From the NCBI RefSeq assembly GCF_025833875.1, contig NZ_JAOYOD010000001.1, positions 1,178,001 to 1,242,000 of the forward strand: a DNA stretch of 64,000 nucleotides, written 5' to 3'. The position numbers and the translations under genes are program-made. The stretch is from Reichenbachiella ulvae (GTDB taxonomy: Bacteria > Bacteroidota > Bacteroidia > Cytophagales > Cyclobacteriaceae). The first letter of the stretch is position 1. Each line of letters begins with the position of its first letter. This document shows, piece after piece, positions 7,837-14,804 of this stretch. A model generated the notes under the pieces. It was not told the origin of the DNA and did not search any database. It saw only the letters and a list, made by a program, of their open reading frames with translations.

Positions 7837-8742
7837 TTATTCGTCCCACTTGAGGTGGTTGCGCCAATTGTGCTGCTCCTTGAATCCCAGTACTTCTCTG
7901 ATCTTTCGATTAGAAAACAGGGCTTCATGTTCTTCTAATTCACGAGACAGAGGTACACCAGGGAAGAACCTTTCGATCAATTCTTTGTTGGGCAGGACGG
8001 CACCATTGTGGTCATTGCCAGCATTGAAAACCTCATAGCCCAGACCATCCTTCTGGATACACAAATCCACAATCTGTCCCAGGTCTCGCGCATCGATATA
8101 GCAGAAGGCATTTCTACGACGAACCTCCGGGTGCTTGAAATAATGGGGAAACAGCTCTTCGTATTCGTGCGGCTCGATCACATTGCCGATGCGCAAAGCA
8201 TAGATATCAATGCCTGATCGACGCTGGAAGCTGCGAGCTGTTTTTTCATTCACCACCTTGGACAGTCCGTAGCTGTCCATGGGGTCTACATCATAGTCTT
8301 CCTCCAATGGCAGGACATGAGGATCCGTCTGTCCATCCGAAAAGCACAAGCCATAGGTGGTTTCCGACGAAGCAATGATGACTTTCTTGATTCCGAGTTT
8401 GACAGCAGCTTCTATTACATTGTACGTGCCGATGGTATTGACTCGGAAGGTTTCATTGTCAGGGTTGATAAGGATTCGAGGGACTGCAGCGAAGTGTACG
8501 ACAGCATCAAAAGGAGGCGTGCCCTTGCCACCTTCCAATTCGTCCAGTCCTGCATAGGAGCTCATCGCATTGAACATCTGTCCCGAATCAGTAATGTCAG
8601 CGATCAAATTGTCTACTCCAGGATGATCCAGCGGTTTCAGATCCACATTCATTACCCTGTATCCCTGATCTAACAAATAGGGGACCACATGCTTACCTGC
8701 TTTGCCCGCCCCACCAGTAAAAAATATTCTCTTCTTGCTCAT
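7837..8742 (-). CDS. NAD-dependent epimerase/dehydratase (extended SDR)
   Basis: A 301-residue Rossmann-fold protein. The N-terminal dinucleotide-binding motif is 'FFTGGAGKAGKHV' and the catalytic pair is in 'DSYGLSKVVNE' (YxxxK), with a conserved Ser in 'IIASSETTYG'. These place it in the extended short-chain dehydrogenase family, whose members epimerise or dehydrate nucleotide sugars or oxidise sugar acids. The substrate cannot be read from sequence. It lies alone between the AraC-type regulator and the vanZ-like gene, all on the minus strand, with gaps of 200 and 102 bp, so an operon is not obvious. Confidence 0.85.
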   Translation of the reverse strand: MSKKRIFFTGGAGKAGKHVVPYLLDQGYRVMNVDLKPLDHPGVDNLIADITDSGQMFNAMSSYAGLDELEGGKGTPPFDAVVHFAAVPRILINPDNETFRVNTIGTYNVIEAAVKLGIKKVIIASSETTYGLCFSDGQTDPHVLPLEEDYDVDPMDSYGLSKVVNEKTARSFQRRSGIDIYALRIGNVIEPHEYEELFPHYFKHPEVRRRNAFCYIDARDLGQIVDLCIQKDGLGYEVFNAGNDHNGAVLPNKELIERFFPGVPLSRELEEHEALFSNRKIREVLGFKEQHNWRNHLKWDE

Positions 8743-8844
8743 GTCTGTATTCGTCTTGGGTCAAAGATATAAAGCCTGCTATTAGTCGGCCAATAACCTG
8801 AGTCTTTCGTAATGGTTTTCGAACTAGAAAGATCCTTAAAGACT

Positions 8845-9276
8845 TCAATCCACTTGCAAGCTCATTGATAGGTAATCAACCCAACGTCTCAATTGATAGA
8901 CCAAATACCGTCTAAAGGAAATAGAAGACAACAGCCCAATTCCTAATAAGTCGAACAATACATCTACCAGATCGAAGGTTCGAGATTGAAAGGCGAGTTG
9001 GCTACATTCCTCGATAGCCGCAAAAGCAAATACCAGTAGTGAACCCAGGTGAAAGGTGCGATACTTGAGATTTGTTTTTCTGAACTTCAAGGCTGTATTC
9101 ATCAATAGCGCGAGAATCCCAAACAGCAGAAAGTGCCCAATCTTATCTCCAAAAGGAACGCTGTGCCCGATGTCCATGATGAAGTTCTTATGATTGGTAT
9201 CCGCCGACCAGACCATCCAGAGAATGAAAAGGAAGAAGGCTAAAGGAGGGAAGTAAGATGTGATTTTTGATTTCAT
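8845..9276 (-). CDS. VanZ-family membrane protein
   Basis: A 143-residue inner-membrane protein with about four hydrophobic helices. 'FGDKIGHFLLFGILALL' and 'EECSQLAFQSRTFDLVDVLFDLLGIG' are the conserved VanZ motifs. The family is named after a teicoplanin-resistance protein, but most chromosomal Bacteroidota members have no known role in resistance. It lies 73 bp downstream of creD on the same strand and may be part of that transcript. Confidence 0.85.
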   Translation of the reverse strand: MKSKITSYFPPLAFFLFILWMVWSADTNHKNFIMDIGHSVPFGDKIGHFLLFGILALLMNTALKFRKTNLKYRTFHLGSLLVFAFAAIEECSQLAFQSRTFDLVDVLFDLLGIGLLSSISFRRYLVYQLRRWVDYLSMSLQVD

Positions 9277-9349
9277 GTTTTTATAACTTTTGGTTATTAG
9301 CCATTGGCTTGTGGGATGCCAATGGCCAAAAGCAAATGGTTTGGATTAA

Positions 9350-10690
9350 CTATTCAGATTTTTGGTTGATTTGGTACCAATCAATATTTCTGGTAAAGTA
9401 CATAGTCAAGGCCAGTATGGCTGTAAGACCGATGCTGCCCATCAATAAGGCGTAATCTGCCATCTGAAGAGTAACGAATAAGAAGCCGTAAAGACCTATC
9501 AAGATAGCACTGAGTAAAGCAGATAGTTTAGACGATCGAAATACACTGAACGAGTACAAGAAGATCATAGCGATGACGGCTATAGAAGAAATCAGGTAAG
9601 CCAGGTTGAAATTGGAGTGCTCCGAAATGGATATCAGTAGGATATAGAACAAACAGAGTGAGAGTCCTACAAGCGTATATTGAAAAGGGTGAATTTTACG
9701 TCCATTGATGATCTCTACCAGGAAGAAAACCAAGAAAGATAGCGCAATCGTCATAATGGCGTATTTGGCTGATCTTGTAGCTTTTTGATAGTCATCCAGA
9801 GGAAGCATCAGGTCTACTCCGAATAGAGCAGTGGCCAATTGGTTTTTGGCTCTGTTGCCCATCCAGCTTTGAGGGAAGTTTCTGTTGAGTTGTAGGATTT
9901 TCCAGTTGGCCTCAAAGCCCTTATCGCCTACGGTTCTTTCGTCTGGTAAGAAATCCCCATTGAAGCTAGGAGAAGGCCAGGGAGAAGTAAGGGCCACGTT
10001 GGTAGTGCTGCCGAGCGGCACGAAAGACATATTTTGACTTCCCTGAAGTTTGAGGTCGAATTTAAAATCTACTATAGCACTATCAATGAAACTAATCTCC
10101 GGTAGTTCTATGGTCACACCGGTTGAGATGAGCTCGGGTATTCGAGTACCTGGTGTAGCCTTTAACTTTTGTTCGTTCCAGGAGAGGTTGATTTCATCTT
10201 CGATTCCTCTGAGATCAGAGATGCCAATGGTCAGAAACGCCTGATCCAAGTGGATTTGCTTCAAGTCCTTTCGGTCGAATTTCGCATGGGTGATGAAGTC
10301 TCCATTGAGTACGAGCTGAGATTTGTACACTACGATTTCATAAATCCCTCTTTTTAGCTTTTCAGGGTCAACTGAACCATTGATATTTAGCGATTCAGGA
10401 AGAATATGTAGGTATTCCTCCCATACCTCAATTTCCTCTTTGTTTTCTCGCTCGTAGGAGAGAGGAATAGTCAAGATCGGACCGTTAATCAATTGCTCGT
10501 TGGCCCACTTGGAGCTCACCTCTTCAGTCGCCATACGGTTCATTTGTTCACGTTCGTCTATGATGGATTGAATCATCGTGGTTGGAATCAGCAGTATCAA
10601 GATTAGAATGCCAACGATGGATAGTTTTAGCATAATAGAGTGCTTGATCCAACTGGCAATGGTTTCGAATAAGGATTTTTGTGTGTTCAT
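9350..10690 (-). CDS. creD: CreD-family inner membrane protein
   Basis: A 446-residue protein matching CreD in length and layout: an N-terminal membrane anchor ('LSIVGILILILLIPTTMI') followed by the conserved 'IIDEREQMNRMATEEVSSKWANEQLINGPILTIPL', a large periplasmic domain with 'LPLDDYQKATRSAKYAIM', and five to six C-terminal helices. In enterobacteria CreD is a CreBC regulon protein affecting envelope integrity and colicin tolerance. Here there is no creBC; instead a winged-helix regulator operon lies directly upstream. A 19-bp inverted repeat identical in layout to the one before that operon lies 18-36 bp upstream of the start, so creD is probably controlled by that regulator. Confidence 0.92.
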   Translation of the reverse strand: MNTQKSLFETIASWIKHSIMLKLSIVGILILILLIPTTMIQSIIDEREQMNRMATEEVSSKWANEQLINGPILTIPLSYERENKEEIEVWEEYLHILPESLNINGSVDPEKLKRGIYEIVVYKSQLVLNGDFITHAKFDRKDLKQIHLDQAFLTIGISDLRGIEDEINLSWNEQKLKATPGTRIPELISTGVTIELPEISFIDSAIVDFKFDLKLQGSQNMSFVPLGSTTNVALTSPWPSPSFNGDFLPDERTVGDKGFEANWKILQLNRNFPQSWMGNRAKNQLATALFGVDLMLPLDDYQKATRSAKYAIMTIALSFLVFFLVEIINGRKIHPFQYTLVGLSLCLFYILLISISEHSNFNLAYLISSIAVIAMIFLYSFSVFRSSKLSALLSAILIGLYGFLFVTLQMADYALLMGSIGLTAILALTMYFTRNIDWYQINQKSE

Positions 10691-10707
10691 AACTATTGGT
10701 TTAAAAG

Positions 10708-10726
10708 CACTTTGAAATACAAAGTG
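10708..10726. promoter_or_regulatory. Inverted-repeat operator upstream of creD
   Basis: CACTTTG (10708-10714), a 5-base spacer, then CAAAGTG (10720-10726): perfect 7-base arms. The same architecture recurs at 11656-11674 in front of the neighbouring winged-helix regulator operon. It is placed between the regulator's stop and the creD start, overlapping the expected promoter. The likely ligand is the 97-residue winged-helix protein encoded at 10742-11035. Confidence 0.7.
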
Positions 10727-10741
10727 ATTGAGTAAATTTTT

Positions 10742-11035
10742 TTAGTTCTTCAAAAGTTGTTCTATAGCCTTGATGTGCTTGACAAAGGCGTCTTTTCCAA
10801 GTGGGGTAGCGGCATATTGGGTATGGGGTTTATTGTTTAAAAATTCTTTGTGTACAGAGATATAGTCTTTGGTGCTGAGGGACTTGATGTGAGAGGCCAA
10901 GTTTCCGTCAGTTACGCCTAGTAGATCTTTCAGACTATTGAAGTCCATGGCATCATTGACCACCAGTGCGGACATGATTCCGAGACGGACCTTGTTTTCG
11001 AAAGCCTTATTGAGATCTTGTAGGATGTCTTTCAC
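10742..11035 (-). CDS. Winged-helix transcriptional regulator (97 aa)
   Basis: A 97-residue single-domain regulator. 'NKVRLGIMSALVVNDAMDFNSLKDLLGVTDGNLASHIKSLSTKDYISVHKEF' has the helix-turn-helix and wing of the ArsR/MarR-like winged-helix group often found next to Bacteroidota membrane proteins, with no metal-binding cysteines. Its start overlaps the stop of the upstream membrane protein gene (ATGA), so the two are translated together. It very probably binds the TACTTTG-N5-CAAAGTA type repeats before its own operon and before creD. The signal it senses is unknown. Confidence 0.85.
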   Translation of the reverse strand: MKDILQDLNKAFENKVRLGIMSALVVNDAMDFNSLKDLLGVTDGNLASHIKSLSTKDYISVHKEFLNNKPHTQYAATPLGKDAFVKHIKAIEQLLKN

Positions 11036-11649
11036 GCTTCGTACTTTTTATACATGACGATACCATAGACTATATGCAATACACCAAAACCCAGTGCCCA
11101 TAGAATCAGTCCAAAGCCAATGTATTGACAGCCAATCAAGCCCAAGGCTATCTGCATGATACCCAAACTTCTGATCTCTGAAAGGGTATATTTACTGGCA
11201 TTGACCAGACCCAAACCATAGAAGATCAAGGTGAATGGCGCTACAAAACCGATAAAGCCCTTGGACAAAACAATCAGGCAAACCAGGCCGCCTGTTGCCA
11301 AAGGGATCATTAGGTTAATCACTAAACGTTTGGCTTGATTGTCCCAAAGTTTGAGGTTGGCTTTTTTCGCTTTCTTTTGAGTGAAGTATAAACCACCGAT
11401 CAACGAAAGGGCTAGTACGCCGCAAGCAATTCCAATTAATAGGATCAGGTTTACCTGAGTCATCTCTGCCCTACGATAGCTCAGGTAATCTTGCCCAGTA
11501 TACACGGTCTGATAGGCCAGGTAAGCACCGATCAAGGCGACTACTCCAGCTGCCACGCCAGACATTCCACTCAAGGATATAAAACGAGAGGATCGATCCA
11601 TGATCGATTTGATGTCTTGTAAGTCTTCGAGGTATTTTTGCTTCTCCAT
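11032..11649 (-). CDS. Multi-pass membrane protein of the regulator operon
   Basis: About 205 residues from the preferred start 'MEKQKYLEDLQDIKSIMDRSSRFISLSGMSGVAAGVVALIGAYLAY'. An upstream in-frame ATG at 11670 is unlikely because it would lie inside the operator repeat. Four to six hydrophobic segments follow a short cytoplasmic N-terminus. Its stop overlaps the winged-helix regulator start. It resembles membrane proteins that accompany such regulators in Bacteroidota and may act as the sensor or anti-activator for its partner, but this is inference. Confidence 0.75.
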   Translation of the reverse strand: MEKQKYLEDLQDIKSIMDRSSRFISLSGMSGVAAGVVALIGAYLAYQTVYTGQDYLSYRRAEMTQVNLILLIGIACGVLALSLIGGLYFTQKKAKKANLKLWDNQAKRLVINLMIPLATGGLVCLIVLSKGFIGFVAPFTLIFYGLGLVNASKYTLSEIRSLGIMQIALGLIGCQYIGFGLILWALGFGVLHIVYGIVMYKKYEA

Positions 11650-11655
11650 AAAAAG

Positions 11656-11674
11656 TACTTTGAAACTCAAAGTA
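11656..11674. promoter_or_regulatory. Inverted-repeat operator upstream of the regulator operon
   Basis: TACTTTG (11656-11662), a 5-base spacer, then CAAAGTA (11668-11674): perfect arms, differing only in the outermost base pair from the creD site. It ends 7 bp before the ATG at 11649, close enough to block transcription or initiation. This suggests autoregulation. Confidence 0.7.
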
Positions 11675-11795
11675 GTGGAAATAATTTGAAAAAACCTAGA
11701 GGAATGGGGGAGTTAGTTTGTTAAAGTATCTAAAAAAGTACACTTTAGAATAGTATGATAGATGGTCTATGAACCTTAGAAAAATGATAAAAGTG

Positions 11796-11827
11796 TTGCT
11801 TTTTAATTCTTAGAGCAACTACTTTTG
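11796..11827 (+). promoter_or_regulatory. Bacteroidota-type promoter for the rtcB-prfH operon
   Basis: TTG at 11796-11798 and TACTTTTG at 11820-11827 (consensus TAnnTTTG), separated by 21 bases, match the -33/-7 promoter of Bacteroidota. Transcription should begin near 11833, giving a leader of about 255 nt before the rtcB start at 12089. Confidence 0.65.
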
Positions 11828-11852
11828 TGTCTCATTTCAAACACAAGAAATT

Positions 11853-11903
11853 ATGTTGGTGCAGAATAGATTACATATCGAAATAAATCCCGGGCTGAAA
11901 TAG
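11853..11903 (+). CDS. Putative 16-codon leader peptide
   Basis: A short open frame, MLVQNRLHIEINPGLK, from ATG 11853 to TAG 11901-11903. It lies just downstream of the promoter and directly upstream of a terminator-like hairpin. Its last codons (CCC GGG CTG) contain CCGGGC, which can pair with GCCCGG in the terminator arm, so ribosome position would decide which structure forms. There is no clear Shine-Dalgarno, as is usual in this phylum. Its translation is unproven. Confidence 0.4.
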   Translation: MLVQNRLHIEINPGLK

Positions 11904-11954
11904 TCAGCAGCTGATTGTATATTCTGCCCGGTCCATTTAGGTCGGGTTTTTTTT
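11861..11954 (+). promoter_or_regulatory. Attenuator-like leader with competing hairpins and terminator
   Basis: The terminator stem CCCGGTC/GGTCGGG (11927-11933 with 11940-11946, two G-U pairs) is followed by eight T's (11947-11954). Its 5' arm can instead pair with CCGGGC at 11890-11895 (GCCCGG, 11926-11931), and GCAGAATA (11861-11868) can pair with TATTCTGC (11920-11927). These alternatives are mutually exclusive with the full terminator. A second structured block follows before rtcB: GGACAACCC (11970-11978) with GGGTTGTCC (12032-12040), and CCATGCCA (12039-12046) with TGGCATGG (12064-12071). Confidence 0.6.
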
Positions 11955-12088
11955 ATGTCCTGTATTTTGGGACAACCCTAGACACAAATCACAATTATAT
12001 TTTAATCAAAGATCACTCTATTGATTTAGAGGGGTTGTCCATGCCATTATAGTATTTGCTGATTGGCATGGTGCTAATTATTGTAATA

Positions 12089-13495
12089 ATGGGCAATCAT
12101 AAATTAAGAGGAAAAGACCTCAAAGCCATTGCTTACTACACAAGTAAAGAAAAAAGCATGGCTCTGGATATTACATCCAAACATTTAAAACACTCTTCGA
12201 AAGAAGAAAAACTTCAGATTTTGTCCGTGGTTAAGAATGAACCCGAGCAATTTCTGAATGATTTCGTGTGGAGCAAGCTTGCAGAATACTTTTTGGATCA
12301 AGATCATGAAGAAATCAAACAAGAGATTCAATTAAAGGAAGAAGCTGAGCCATTTCGAGTTTTTGGAAGGCAACACATAATGAGCAATGCATGCCAGCAG
12401 ATGGAATGGGCCATGCGTCTACCTATAGCAGTATATGGTGCACTTATGCCAGATGCTCATATCGGCTATGGACTGCCGATAGGAGGTGTTCTGGCTACCC
12501 AGAATGCTGTCATACCTTATGGTGTAGGTGTCGATATTGGCTGTCGGATGAGTTTAAGCCTATTTGATGTGAACCCGAAATATTTGACGAGGAACAGTTA
12601 TCAATTCAAGCTGGCTCTCAAGGAAAGAACCAATTTTGGATCAGGAGGTAGTTTGAACATCATTTAAGAGCACGAGGTTTTGGACAGTCCTGTTTTCTCA
12701 GAGACTCCATTACTCAAGCAACTCCATGGCAAAGCGGTTCAACAGCTCGGTACGTCTGGCTCAGGTAATCACTTTGTCGAGTTCGGTTCAGTTAGACTTT
12801 ACGAGGGTAATGAATTAGGATATCCTGGTGGTGAATACTTAGGTCTATTGTCTCATTCGGGTTCTCGAGGATTGGGTGCTACAGTGGCGAGGCACTACAC
12901 TGATTTGGCTCAAAAGGATTGTTTGTTGCCTAAGCATGTTCAGCATTTGGCATGGTTAGACATGAACTCTGATGCAGGTCGGGAGTATTGGTTGTCGATG
13001 AATCTGGCTGGTGATTATGCCAAAGCTTGTCATGATCAGATTCATTATCATTTGAGTCACTATCTAGGTTTGGATTCCATACTGACAGTGGAAAATCACC
13101 ACAACTTCGCCTGGCGGGAAAAAGGACCAAATGGAGAAGAAGTGATTGTTCATCGTAAAGGTGCTACACCAGCAGCGAAGGGAGAGTTGGGGATCATTCC
13201 GGGATCAATGGCGACTAATGGGTATATCGTTCGTGGAAAGGGAGAAGCTTCCAGTCTCAACAGTGCCTCACATGGAGCAGGACGCAAAATGTCTAGATCT
13301 AAAGTGAAGAATTGCTATACGAAAAGCGCATTAAACAAATACTTGAGTCAAGAGAGGGTAACCTTGATTGGTGGGGGTGTAGATGAAGCACCTATCGCTT
13401 ATAAGAATATAGATGAAGTCATGGCCAGTCAAAAAGAGCTGGTAGATATCATTGGTGAATTCAAGCCTATGATGGTTAGAATGGATAAAGGATAA
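12089..13495 (+). pseudogene. rtcB: RNA-splicing ligase RtcB (RtcB2 type) interrupted by an in-frame TAA
   Basis: RtcB joins RNA 3'-phosphate or 2',3'-cyclic phosphate ends to 5'-OH ends using GTP and Mn. Starting at ATG 12089 ('MGNHKLRGKDLKAI'), the frame runs 192 codons to TAA at 12665-12667, then continues in the same frame for 275 codons to 13495; the total of about 468 is normal for the family. The first part holds the metal-binding Cys ('VGVDIGCRMSLS'); the second holds 'GTSGSGNHFVEFG', 'HHNFAW' and the guanylylated His ('NSASHGAGRKMSRSK'). Neither half alone would be active. A CAA-to-TAA change (Gln193) is the simplest explanation; a sequencing error or readthrough remains possible. 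Confidence 0.85.
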
Positions 13496-13499
13496 TGAA

Positions 13500-14204
13500 A
13501 TGAAGTACATCGATAAACGAATCATACAAATAACTTCCGGTCGAGGACCTGCAGAATGCTGTTGGGTGGTGGCTCAGGTGCTGAAATACCTGATGGATGA
13601 AGCAAAAACCACGAGTATTAAAACAACAGTTTTGGATCGAGTCAAGGGAGATGAAAATGGAACCCTACGATCTGCAAGTCTACAATTGGTGGGTAATAAT
13701 CTGGATCAATTTTTAAGCCAGTGGATTGGTACTATTCAATGGATTGGACAAAGTCATTACAGAAGACATCATAAGCGTAAGAATTGGTTTATAGGCATCA
13801 AATTGATGAATGTTAATGGCTCTTTAGTTTTTGATGAGCGTGAGGTAAGGTTTGATTTTACTCGCTCCAGTGGACCTGGTGGTCAACATGTGAACAAAGT
13901 AAGTACGGCTGTTAGAGCTATACATCGGCCTACAAGTTTGATGGTCTTTGAATCAAATCATAGATCACAAATCCAAAACAAGAAAGAGGCTTTGAGACGA
14001 CTAGCTCTTTTGTTAGAAAAGAAAAACATGGATCAGTTCAAAGAACAGATCAGGGAAAGTTGGGAAAATCATGATGCACTGGATAGGGGAAATCCTATCA
14101 GGGTCTTTAAGGGAAGTGATTTTAAATCCAATTATGAAAGTAAGAAATACAAAAGCCAAAGGAAATCTGATAAGCAGGTTTCCATCAGGCGATTAGAATA
14201 CTAA
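13500..14204 (+). CDS. prfH: Peptide chain release factor homolog PrfH
   Basis: A 234-residue class I release-factor-like protein. The peptidyl-tRNA hydrolysis motif GGQ is at residues 127-129 ('RSSGPGGQHVNKVSTAVRAIH'), and 'KRKNWFIGI' is typical of PrfH. It lacks a codon-recognition domain like that of RF1/RF2. It starts 4 bases after the rtcB stop and is followed by a TPR gene. In other bacteria PrfH releases peptides from ribosomes cleaved in the 16S decoding centre, so that RtcB2 can reseal the rRNA. The gene is intact even though rtcB carries a stop. Confidence 0.92.
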   Translation: MKYIDKRIIQITSGRGPAECCWVVAQVLKYLMDEAKTTSIKTTVLDRVKGDENGTLRSASLQLVGNNLDQFLSQWIGTIQWIGQSHYRRHHKRKNWFIGIKLMNVNGSLVFDEREVRFDFTRSSGPGGQHVNKVSTAVRAIHRPTSLMVFESNHRSQIQNKKEALRRLALLLEKKNMDQFKEQIRESWENHDALDRGNPIRVFKGSDFKSNYESKKYKSQRKSDKQVSIRRLEY

Positions 14205-14214
14205 AATTAAGATT

Positions 14215-14727
14215 ATGTCAATCACATTAGCAGATCAGTACTATTTAAAGGCACTGGATGACTATGATTATAACTTCACAGAAGTGTTGGAAAACCTGAA
14301 TTATGCCTTGAGCTATGATGCAGAGCATGCAGGTGCCAACTATCTGATGGGTAGGGTTTATATGGAGCAGTTTCAGAAGTTTGATATCGCAGAGAGCTAT
14401 TTTCAGTTGGCAATGGCTGCTGACCCTGAAAATATTCAGACTTGCGAAAGTTTGGCCTGGCTTATGATCCGAACGAAGCGTTTTGATGATGCTCTTCGCC
14501 TGATAGCTTATGCTGTTGGGCTTAAGGGAGTGATATTTCCAGAGTGGTTACGATTGAAAGCCTTGATCTTTGAATTGAGAAAGGACTATCAATTGGCCAA
14601 AACGCTCTTACACGAAGCTATATCAGAAAGCTATGATTCGAACTATATCGAGTTTTTGGAGGGGGAACTGGAGCGGATAGAGAAAAAGGAGCGATTATTA
14701 AGCCACGTGCAATATCACATGGCTTAA
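14215..14727 (+). CDS. Tetratricopeptide-repeat protein of the rtcB-prfH operon
   Basis: A 170-residue helical protein starting 10 bases after prfH. Repeated helix pairs such as 'GANYLMGRVYMEQFQKFDIAESYFQLAMAADPENIQTCESLAWLMIRTKRFDDALRLIAYAVGL' fit three to four TPR units. There is no signal peptide. Its position as the last gene of the unit suggests an adaptor for the rRNA-repair system, for example for ribosome docking, but this is inferred from position. The coding region is intact. Confidence 0.8.
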   Translation: MSITLADQYYLKALDDYDYNFTEVLENLNYALSYDAEHAGANYLMGRVYMEQFQKFDIAESYFQLAMAADPENIQTCESLAWLMIRTKRFDDALRLIAYAVGLKGVIFPEWLRLKALIFELRKDYQLAKTLLHEAISESYDSNYIEFLEGELERIEKKERLLSHVQYHMA

Positions 14728-14804
14728 TAGCTTTCAAATGCTTGGAGAGAGGGTTGCCTTTCTCAAGAGGAAAGACTCCAATAATATACCTGTTAGAGTT
14801 TAAA

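Noticed and set aside
12665..12667. Recoding of the rtcB stop as selenocysteine or by frameshift.
   Set aside because: The stop is TAA, not TGA, and the frame is unchanged on both sides, so a nonsense change or sequence error is simpler.
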